Of a stretch of DNA of 64,000 nucleotides, positions 21,941 through 32,800 are shown piece after piece. The DNA is from Camillea tinctor. Lineage: Eukaryota > Ascomycota > Sordariomycetes > Xylariales > Xylariaceae. A program made the translations under genes and the position numbers. The stretch is taken from contig MU394096.1 of the NCBI GenBank assembly GCA_022578605.1, positions 186,001-250,000 on the forward strand, given 5' to 3'. The notes beneath the pieces are model-generated. The model was given only the letters and a program-made list of their open reading frames with translations. It ran no database searches and was not told the DNA's origin. The number at the start of each line of letters is the position of its first letter. Within the stretch, counting starts at the first letter, position 1.

Positions 21941-23203
21941 ACTAATGGTGCATGAACTTGAGCGCCAGATACACGTATCTCTGCTGAAACAGGTGATACC
22001 TAAGGGGTATCTGTCAAGGTACAGGTACAAGGTGTATCCGCAGCTACATGTATATAAGGGGCAGATCCCCCCATCGTCCAGAGATATATTTTCACTTAAT
22101 CAAGCAACCTCATACCTCATAACCTCAACTCAACAATCTCGACTTCTACCTCTGTACTGCAAAGGTAAATTATCCTGGACCCTCGCATACCTACATATAT
22201 ATATCGTTCTGTTGGTTGTATCATAGATGATAACTAAGGGCCCAAAGGCCTTAGTCATCTCATAGGGACTATAAAAGGGTTGCTAACGCTTTGCAACCCT
22301 CAACTAGATAGTTCCCTCTTTAGAGACACTTGAATACACCAATCTCCCATTCCTTTGTTATTTTTGTTATTATGTCTTTTCCCTTTTACGTACGTACACA
22401 TGCCTAGAGGCATACCTACACGTTCAATGGAATCTCGTTTACTAATCAGCATTATATTGGATACAGACTTTGATCGATCAACAATTCACCCTAAACCCCC
22501 GTTCTTAAGACTATTCTTAAGACTATAGGACGATATCACAGGTGAAGACGCACCTATTCGACTAATATGTGTTGGGTTACAGTAGTGAGGTATGATGTGT
22601 GTGGATGTGTATTGAATGATTGGTAATACTGGGTATGCCCTACGAGAATGTACCGGCACTGCCCTTTGATTTGGACATTTGACCCGGAGACGGAGCCTGG
22701 CGTGTGTGGGAGAGCTAATTACCCATACATACCACCAAAGCAACAATAATTTGAATTTTAGATACAAGTATCTGGAAAGATAAATGGAGATTTAAATTAG
22801 AAATAAGGGGTAGAACTCCTCGAAGCCATTTGAAGTTCGATATTATGAACGACATTGCATGGGTTGTTGTTTTATGAGTGTGTATATATAATGTCGCTAA
22901 CCATTGATACGGGCATGTTACGATGTTCGAGTTAAACCTTCCGCTCACGAGCCCTTGTGTTTGTCAGTATTAGGCTCTAAGACATTCCACTGATACTTTC
23001 TAGATACAGATGTGTGTTAGCACTTTGCGTGCCGATCAATTCATACATTAGTTTCTCCTTCGTTTGCTGTCATAGTCTAGAACTTAAGTAGTAACGATAT
23101 TATTGTGCGAAAGACTAGAACTAGGTACCTGTCATCACTCTTGGTATTATCATTGCTCGATGAAGCCCTCTACTTGTCGTTTTACGGAGTACTTTACCCC
23201 AAA
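21941..23203. other. AT-rich region with orphan promoter-like segments and hairpins
   Basis: No protein gene is supported. Two segments look like core promoter plus leader: TATATAAG near 22050 followed by a CA/pyrimidine-rich leader, and CTATAAAAG near 22270 followed by a similar leader. Two hairpins lie around 22232-22300. A 93-codon frame (21945-22226) shows no family features. Confidence 0.4.
22277..22301. other. Hairpin: 8-bp perfect inverted repeat
   Basis: AGGGTTGC and GCAACCCT are perfect reverse complements around a 9-nt centre. A second, imperfect hairpin (CTAAGGGCC with GGCCTTAG) lies just upstream near 22233-22254. The TATA-like CTATAAAAG overlaps the left arm of the first. A structured RNA or an operator dyad are both possible. 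Confidence 0.4.
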
Positions 23204-25093
23204 CTAGTTCCTTTTCCTATCCTCTAGACTATTCTGTTCAATACCAATCTCGTCGCCTTGCGGAACTAATTCATAACTAGTATCTTGAGTATTGTCTGCT
23301 ATATCTGGTAATTTGCGCCATTCTAGGCCACAGCCTACCAGAGCAGCTAATAAGATAGTTACAAGTGAAAAGAGGTAAGCGTTCATAACCGCAGAATTGA
23401 AGATGCTCTTAAATATAGCTTGCTCTTCGCGCGTCTGTCCCTGACTTTCCTTCACTAAATCATAGATGCCAGTTTTTATGATCGAGTCGCTGCCCCCTAG
23501 ATTCTCTTGCAGAAATCCTAGAAATAAATTCTGCGCGGCTGATATGCCTACCACGCCTCCCATTCTTTGGAAGAATATTACAAGACTCGCTACTAGGGGC
23601 ATCTCGTGCTCCGGTACACAAGCTTGGATAGCAATGAAACTCACTCCACCTGCAAGACCAGAACCTATTCCATCAATCATTTGATATAATATATACTGCC
23701 AGGCGCTGCTATTCGCCTTCAATCGATAGCGGAATATACTACCTATAACATGTATCAAGGACCCGATCCACATAAAAGGAGTATTGTAGCCGAACCGTGT
23801 TGTCGTGAAGCCGGTAATCAGGATACCTGTTACAGTAGCAAGGGTTCCTGGTAAGCAATAAAGCGCAGAAGTAGCTGCTGACATATCTTTGACTCCTTGA
23901 AGCCATATAGGCATGAGAAAATCGTGAGTGATATCAGCAAGGGTAAAGAGGACGGTAAAGACACAACAGATAATCACTGTTCGCTGCTGGAAGAACTGGA
24001 GGGGAACCACAGCTCTAATCATAAGCCCCGGAGCTAGAGATCAGCATCATACTATAACAAAAGAGGGGGGGGGAGAAGATTCCAGCACATACAATTCTTT
24101 CTTTCGTATCTGTATAGCTATGAACATAGTGGCAAAAATACTAGTGCTGATTATGCTGCGAATAACGGATGGACTGGTCCAATTCTCTGTAATTCCTCCC
24201 CTTCCTAGCGTAACAAAGAAGGAGACAAGTGCTAGACACAGTACAATAGAACTAGAGGGATCGATTCGGCGTATCTTCTCCTTGAGAAGCAGATTATGCC
24301 CCTCTGGTAGTTTATTTTCGAGAGTGTAGGATATAGCCGCGATAGCAAATAGTCCCAGAGCTGATGTTTTGGCCAAGTTAGTCACATAAATGTTTGATCT
24401 GCTTTCGCTTGTAATCACTCACGCAAATTGACCCAGAAGCAAAACCTCCACGTGAGCACGGAATCGGTGATGAGGCCTCCGAAAGTCGTGCCGACCATGT
24501 CAGATACCATAGAGATACTCACCATGATGGCTACTCCGCGGGCTCGACTTCGCAGTGGTACGACTTGACCTAATACGGTCAGACTTCCCGCCAGCATTCC
24601 CGCGGCGCCAAGCCCGGCGACCGAGCGCCCTAGAATCAAGGCAAGAGATGAGGGCGCCAGGGCACATATAAGAGAGCCAATTTCGAATAGGCATATCGAC
24701 AATAGGTAGAGAGTCTTTGATCCGAAATAGAGATAGACTTTAGCGAAGAGCCCCTGAAACGACATCTCCATCAGCAAGTAGGCGCCGCTGTACCATCCGA
24801 CATGGTCTAGCGCATGGAACTCGCTCGAGATGCGTGGTGCGGCCGTCGCTAAAAGTGGAAACATAGGTTAGAATGGAGGCTTTTTTAAGGAGAGAGAACC
24901 AAGCTTTGAATCTAAGAGGAGGGAATAAGTAGATAGTACCCAAGATTGTCCCGTCAATGGTCATCATTATTTCAGCGATAGCAAATGCTGTCCCAACGCT
25001 AAAAAGCCAAAGGCCACCAGTGGATGGGGGCCTTCTCTGCACCCCTTGATTCTCTTCATCGTCGACCGGATCCCTTCCCCCGGATAATGACAT
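23204..25093 (-). CDS. MFS transporter, DHA2-type multidrug/metabolite exporter, 552 aa
   Basis: Four exons on the minus strand (25093-24940, 24848-24423, 24360-24093, 24014-23204) join to 552 residues. Members of this major facilitator group export small molecules by proton antiport across the plasma membrane, and fungal biosynthetic clusters often encode one for self-protection. The splices restore the family pattern: MMTIDGTILGATAAPRIS across intron 1, followed by LDHVGWYSGAYLL, GRSVAGLGAAGML and WRFCFWVNLPLGLF across intron 2. The rest is a series of hydrophobic segments fitting about 14 helices and ends in a short acidic cytosolic tail. The motif-C area reads SMVSDMVGTTFGG rather than the usual GP-xxGG form. 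The gene is divergent from the PKS-cAT gene with a 1.77-kb shared upstream region, so export of the PKS product is the natural inference. Substrate is unknown. Confidence 0.92.
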
Positions 25094-26862
25094 GCTTGTT
25101 AATTGATTGTTTTTGTGGACTGAGTACGCTTCAGCAATATTAATACATAAAAGGGTTGGCTTTCTACGATAAAGCAGGTGCTATTAAGCAGGAAGGGATA
25201 CTAGGGATTCGGTAAATCTCCAATATGATGGGCACTCGGAGTGGAAATAGAACTCGACTGGCAAGCTATTGTTAATTCTTATACAGGCATGTGTGCCTTG
25301 CCAGTTGGAGTTGTATCACGAATAACGCATTCGTTATAGTTATAGGGCCATGCGTTACTAAGGTCCTAGCAACAACTTAGTAATTATAATATTATTGCGA
25401 GGGCGACCAGAATTACAACCACCTTTAATACTGTGACCTACATATTGAACACACATTGTTTCCCTCATATCTAAATGCTGGGCCAACACGAATTTACTAG
25501 AACTATGAAACTTAACCAACCTGCTTAACTAGATATAAAGTTATTTTGTAGCTATATTAAGTGCCTGGAAGCCTATCCATAGGACAAGATTAACATGTAG
25601 ACCAAGTCGCGCGCACATTCCTGACCGCCGGATTAGGAAATAGCTGGTTGATGGATGAGTTGAGAGGTAACGGCAGTTGAGAAAGTAGTAACAAATACCA
25701 AATTACTGTTAATTACACCCTATTAAAATCGCAAGAATTAATATTGAGTACCTAGGTATGCATAATAATTAACTAGAAACCGTATCTGTATTGCAAAACT
25801 AAGTAACTCACAAAGAACCTTGGAAGTCTTATTTAAATAGAGGCTCTAAAGAAACAAACAACATCAATATTAGCGTTTCGCAAACGTCTCCACCGTGAAG
25901 CAGGGGTGAATCGCTAAACCCACTAGGACCTCCTCCCTGCCCTTACATCATTGTATATAAATAACCTTGCCCAGTATTCAGATTCCATGATATTCCTCCT
26001 AGCCCAAGACGAACCGATGCGGCGGTTAGGAAATCGACCGTTATACACGCTCAACTGCCAACCGCCAGAACATTCCGTTAACACTAACAATCAACCCCTT
26101 TTCTGTTCTTAATGAAACCTATACCATAGCAAGTAAATATGTTAATAAATTTGGATACCTATGTGTGTTTCTATCATCAATTTAACAAACCCACATTCCA
26201 GATACAAGTACGATAGGTTATTAAGGAATTCCATATGAAGCAACCAGAACGTATAGCCATGATGAAATATGACATGCTAAGTTTAGAGTCTGGTGTCATT
26301 CATATTCACGAGGAGTGAGCCGGTGACATAAATGCGCTGGAGTTGGCCACTTAATCACACAGTGAGAAGACTGTCCTCGCTTGCCGATATCCCATTCACC
26401 CGCCGGTATCAGTCCTCATAATGGCCTATTATACAAGTTAAAACTTCCACGAAGCGAAGCGAAAGGCCCTTCTTCTTTCTCGTGAAATACATAGCCCTCC
26501 ACCTACAAGGATTTACCAATACTGTCACAGGTAATCAGTAAAAGGTTGTCAATATTGATGTCATCTGATGTGCTACAGTCACGCAGATTTGGGCACCGGT
26601 AAGATATTGCCATAGCATCTCTGAAATTTGTTTCATAATGAATCACTGAAATATGAATAGGCCACTTCCGTTTAGTACTCTTAGCATTCTAAGGGTTGTA
26701 ACTCAGATATACATATAACTGACTCCCAGGTGATTATCACAGAACAAAAAGCGACACGAAGCGAAGTATAAGCACTACTACATACCTATATCGATTCAAA
26801 ATTACATATCACCCCCTCCTTAGCATAATAGATCGTTTCCCTAAGGGTTCACAACTCTAGCT
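25094..26862. promoter_or_regulatory. Divergent promoter region, MFS exporter / PKS-cAT
   Basis: This 1.77-kb AT-rich region separates the two divergent cluster genes. An 11-bp word ACGAAGCGAAG is present exactly twice, at 26449-26459 and 26756-26766, the second about 100 bp before the PKS start. A 9-bp inverted repeat (ACTGGCAAG 25257-25265, CTTGCCAGT 25297-25305) lies 160-210 bp upstream of the MFS start. No cluster-specific transcription factor gene is present in the window, so the regulator is unknown. Confidence 0.5.
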
Positions 26863-29800
26863 ATGGCGGCTCATGACCCTATCGCGATTATTGGTATGGG
26901 ATGTCGTCTTCCGGGCGATGTTGATAGCCCCGATAAGTTCTGGAATATGCTGTCTAAGGGTGGAAGCGGTCGGAAGGAAATACCAACAGATCGGTGGAAC
27001 GCTGATTCTTTCTATCACCCTCATCCCGGGGCCAAGGAGGCTCTGACCTCAAAGCATGGATATTTCCTATCTCAGGATATCGCAGAATTCGACGCGAAGT
27101 TCTTCAAGATTCCTCAATACGAAGCTCATACTAGTAAGCAGCTCTTTTAACCCCTGAGGCACGCACTGAGGCCTGCTACGAGCCTAAAACAGCACTCTTA
27201 AATAGTTCTCAATATAGGTTGCTAATTTTCAACCCTTTGCAGTGGATCCCCAACAACGAATACTCCTTGAGGTGGCCTACGAGGCGCTCGAGAGTGCTGG
27301 CATTCCTCTCAAGAGCTTGGAAAACTCCGATACGTCTGTCTTTATCGGAGTATACGCCCGCGATTACGATCGGATGGGCTACAAGGACCTCCCCAAAATA
27401 ACGACGGGGCATAACTCGGGAGTAGGAGAAGCGATTCTCTCCAACAGGATATCGTACCTCTTGGACCTGAAAGGAGCGTCGATGACCATTGATACCGGAT
27501 GTGTAAGTCTTCCCCTGGCCTCAACTAACACAACGGGCATTTCTAATATAGGGAATTAACAAATTTATGATATAGTCAGGAAGTCTAGTTGCACTTCATC
27601 AAGCATGTCAGACCATTCAGGCAGGCGAGTCGCGTACCGCTATTGTTGGGGGTACAGAGTTGTTGCTACACCCCGATCAATCGGTGGCGATGAGTCTGGT
27701 TGGGTAAGCTCTCCAATGGAATTTTCCTAATTTCACTATTTAAAACGTCAACCTAATATCATAACCTATCCCAGATTAACAAACCCAATGGGGAAATGTT
27801 TTCCTTTCGATAGCCGCGGTTCTGGATACGCACGGGGTGAAGGTGTTGGTGTTGTTATCCTGAAGAAGTTGAGTCACGCTATTGCAGATGGCGATTTCAT
27901 TCATTGCGTGATCGCCGGATCTGCCTTGAACCAGGATGGGAGAACTAGTGGGATATCTTTCCCAAATGCCAAATCACAGGCTTCTCTGATGGAACACGTA
28001 TATGCCAAGGCTGGTATAGATCCCCTTGAGACCCTATACGTTGAAGCGCATGGAACGGTAAGTCAAAATGCCTTAACGAAATGAAACCCGACTAATAGCT
28101 ATGCTAGGGAACGGAAGTTGGTAAGTTGAACATGAACTCGCAATCCATACAAATTACGGCCCCTTGACTCAAAATCCCTTCTATCTTATCAGTTCATTTC
28201 ACATAGCCATTCAACTAACCAGAATATAGGCGACAAGGCGGAGATCGAATCACTTTCCAAAATATTCTGCGAAGGGAAATACAGGAAGTCACCGCTCATA
28301 GTTGGTTCGGTCAAGTCAAATATCGGGCATCTCGAAGCGGCGAGCGGCATAGCCAGTCTTATCAAAAGTGTTCTGATACTTCAACGTGAACAAATTCCTC
28401 CTAACCTTGACTTCGAGACTCCGAAGGCAGACTTGAAACTCGACGAACGAAATATTGAGGTAATTTATACCGGATTTGCTTTATCCAAGACATAGTAGTA
28501 ACTAAACATCAACGACAGATCCCTTTAAAGCTCGTACCTTTGGCTCCGAAAGGTCATAAGGGTCCTAAACGGGTATCTTTGAACAGTTTTGGCTATGGCG
28601 GCACAAACTGCCATGTGATTCTGGAAGACTTCCACTTAAATCAACGTCTTGGTGACCCCAATGGCTATAGCCTTTCGGATAAACCCACTTATATCAACGA
28701 CTCTACCCAGCCCAAAGAAAAAGTCCCGTTAGACCAGATTACTACCTCTCCCCCAGAAAATCCACTTCCTCAGATCCAACTCAATAGCAATAACCTATAC
28801 GTCCTATCAGCCGCCTCGGAAGAATCAATCAATGCATCGATTAGGAACCTCAAAGCATGGCTGGAAGCTCACGAAACCGAACCCCTGGCCGCAAGGCTAA
28901 GGGACATCTCTTACACGCTGCTTACGCGCAGGTCGCCGTTCTCGTGGCGCGCCGCCGTCGTCGGCTCGAGCAAAGAGCAGCTTATAGCTCATTTGGGTAA
29001 AGCTCAGGCAACAAAGATCCACTCTTCGGTTAATATAGCCTTCGTATTCACAGGGCAGGGAGCTCAGTGGGCCGGAATGGGCCGGGAGCTCATCGCCAGC
29101 TCGGTTGTCTTCCGCCGTTCCATCGCCTTGTCTGATAAGTACCTACGCGATATCGGGTGCAAATGGAGTCTCCTGGAGGAATTGAGCAAGGCGAAGGAGC
29201 CGAGCCTTCTGAAGCATAGCGAGTTCGCGCAGCCGTCTACAACGGCCATCCAGATCGCTCTAGTTGACCTGCTGCGGGAATTTGGGATCGTTCCCAAGGG
29301 TGTCATCGGTCATAGTTCCGGTGAGATCGCCGCTTGTTACGCTGCCGGCGCGGTGAGCCACGAAATAGCCATTAATATTGCCCTTTCCCGCGGACTTTGC
29401 TCGGCAGAGGCGAATAAGAGAAATGGTTATTCAGGAGCTATGATGGCTGTGGGGGCGGGAGAGGAAGCCATTCTCCCGCTCATAGATCAAGTTACCCGAG
29501 GCCGTATCAATGTAGCCTGTATAAATAGTCCCAAGAGTACCACAGTCTCCGGAGACAAGTCAGGAATCGACGAGCTACAACGGATAGTAAACAATGCGGG
29601 GATGTTCAACAAGAACTTGCAGGTAGACACCGCCTACCACTCCCACCACATGGAAAAAGTTGCAGACCAATATTTGGAGGCCTTAGAAGGCATTCCGAGC
29701 GCAGACTGTGAGAATGTTGCTTTCTTTTCATCAGTCACGGGAGAGCGCAAAGAAACTGATTTTTCTGGCCCTTACTGGACCCGAAATCTTGTATCGAAAG

Positions 29801-32800
29801 TGCGATTTAGTGACGCGCTGGAGAAACTGGCGCTCTACATGTCCACACAAGCTGGGGATAACTCAGCTCGCGTCTTCGTCGAGATCGGCCCACATAGCGT
29901 ACTTTCGGGCCCTATAACGCAGACTCTGGGGAAACTTGACAAGTACGAGTACAGATACGTGTCAGCACTGGTACGTAATGAAGATGCGGTTAAGTCGGTA
30001 TTGGAAGTTCCAGCTTTACTCTTTCAGCTTGGTTACGGCGTGAACAAAAAAGCCATTCTCAATCTCAACGGCGAGAAGTCGAGATTCCAGGTCATTCATA
30101 ACTTACCACCTTATCCTTGGGAACATACCGAAAGGTATTGGTATGAATCTAGGCTCAGCCGGGACCATCGATTCCGATTATTTCCTCCTCACGATCTCCT
30201 TGGCCTTTACGACGTCAACAGCAATGAATATGAACCGCGATGGAGACACCATCTCCATGTAAAAGACCAGCCTTGGATGAAACACCACGTCATCGACGGA
30301 GAAATCATCTTTCCAGGCACTGGCTACATTTGCATGGCAGTGGAAGCCATAAGACAACTTTCTATTATGCGCAAGCTCACTGGTCAAGTAGCTCCGCACC
30401 AACGAGCAGCTAAGTATCATCTCCGCGACGTCTCGTTCTTCAAAGCTATTAAGCTCGAAAGTGACGATAAGACGCCTGGTAAATTCGTGCATGATACAGA
30501 AATCCAGCTTGTCATGAGCCGGTACAACGCAGCGGAGAACAGCCACTGGGAGAGATTTAAGATACTGTCATATGATAAAGATGGATACTGCACAGAAAAC
30601 TGCACCGGTCTCATCATGGCAGAATTTGTCTCCCCAGTCGATGAGGTTGACGGGTCGAGAGAAGCTGATGAAGCATGCGCGGCCACGCTTGACCTCCTTG
30701 AGAAAATCAAAGAGAACTCAAACGAAACAATGGAAAATGAAGAGTTCTATTCCAAGTTTACTGGAAATGAGTTTGGTTCCTGCTTCAGGGCTGTGAGGCA
30801 GACCAGTCTTGGTGACTACATTGGTTCTAGTGTCGTTCACATCCCCGACATCGAAGAACTTATGCCGGGGAAATACATGGAAAGACACGTGGTTCACCCC
30901 GCGACGCTTGATGCTTGCTTGCACACGGCCGCGTTCCTAGCTAAAAAGCAATGCAACAACTCGACGTTGATGCCCATCTTTGTGTCGGAAGTATCGATCT
31001 CTGCCAATATCACGAAAGAGGCCGGTGATGAGCTCACGGTTGCCTCCAAAATAACTCCCGAGGATAAAAGAGTTTGCAATGGTGACGCATGGGCTCTCCA
31101 AAAGAATGCCAAAAATGAATTCATCAGTGTCATAGAGGCAAAGGGGATAAAGTTGAGGGCCGTCAGTCAGTTCGCAAATATGACTGACGAAGAATTGCCA
31201 TTTTCGCGACAGGTGGGCTACCGCCTCGTCTGGGAAGACGATGTGGACCAATTGAGCAATGAGTGCCTGCGTGAAATTGTCCAATGCTCTTCGGCCGAAA
31301 TATCAATCGAAAATAGAAACGGATTCTATACGAAGCTCTATGAAAAGGCTGCTTGGATTTACCTAAGCCATGCCCTGAAGAAGATGCAGAGTCTCCGTGA
31401 TCAGACCATCCAATCTCCCATGTCGAAGTTTGAGGCTTGGATGGAGGAACACTTCCTTTCAGAATCATGCAGGAATTTTCTATCGAAATTGAATCTTTCT
31501 GAAGAGGCATATATTCTCGAGCAATCAGCTAGAGGTCCCGAGGGAGAGGCGCTTCAACATATAGGTAGTCGCCTATTTGATATCATTAGCCTCAACATTT
31601 CCTCGTCTTCTTTACTTGAGGAGGGTACGCTTCATAAGCTACACTCGGGCCCGCTGTTCTCTAGCATGTGTGGACCCCTATCCAAGTTCTTGGAAATGCT
31701 AGCATTCAAGAATCCGCACATGGACGTTCTCGAGATTCGCGCGGGCACCGGAGACGCAACGCCATCATTAGCACACGCATTTGACAGTTCTGATGGTCTA
31801 TTGGTTAAGTCCTTCAAGTATACTGACATCTCGAAGGATGCCTTAGGCCGAGCTGAACGTCGTTTTCGGAAGTGGAATTCCATTATGAGCTACGAGAGGC
31901 TAGATATCTTCCAGGATCCATCCAAGCAGGGCTTTAAGGAAAGCGAATACGATCTCGTCATAGTCCACAGTACTTGCAACGATTCTTCTTCAGTAGAGGA
32001 AATGACCAAGCGCGCGCGAAAGTTATTGAAGCCAGGTGGCCGGCTTGCTGTCCAACTCATCCATCCCACAGTAGCTATGAATATAATGTTCTCCATAATT
32101 CCCGAGTGGCAGGGTTATGAGGAGTGCCGTCAATTACCACCGCTGTTTCCCCCAAGCCATTGGGACGATATGTTTAAGCGTCACTCCTTTGAAGGCATCG
32201 AGCTTTATTTAAATAGGCATGAGGGTGCTGGACTACTACATACAACACTTACAGCCCGAGTCGCAGGCGAGGGGATTGGCAGAGAAATCATTTCTGAGCA
32301 GCCGAACCACGTTCACGTACTCTATAATAACAACTCATACTTCATCAGATCCCTTGCACACAACATTGGGTGCTTCATGAGAGGCCGAGGTATTGAGTTT
32401 ACTATGGGTTCCATCACTGATAGCCTCCAAACTGCGGAGATGCGAACAGCGCACCTTGTTTTAGATACTGCCAGCTGCCCGATCCTATCTGATCCATCAG
32501 TTGAGGCCTTTAAGAGCATCAAGAATCTTCTGACCTCACGTGCTCGTCTGCTCTGGGTTAATTTACAGGAAGACAACAGCCCAATATCCACTGCTATGAA
32601 AGCCCTAGTCACAGGCATGTCAAGAGTGATGCGCCGCGAAAACCCGTCAGCGCAACTTATCACTCTCGATATTCGGGAGCCCTTACCCAACGCTAGCCTG
32701 GAAATCATAGAGGCAATTACAAACATTGCCGACATTTCGTTCTGGCCAAAGACGAAGGCAGCTAGCGAGATGGAACTTGAATATGCCTATACGAAAGGCA

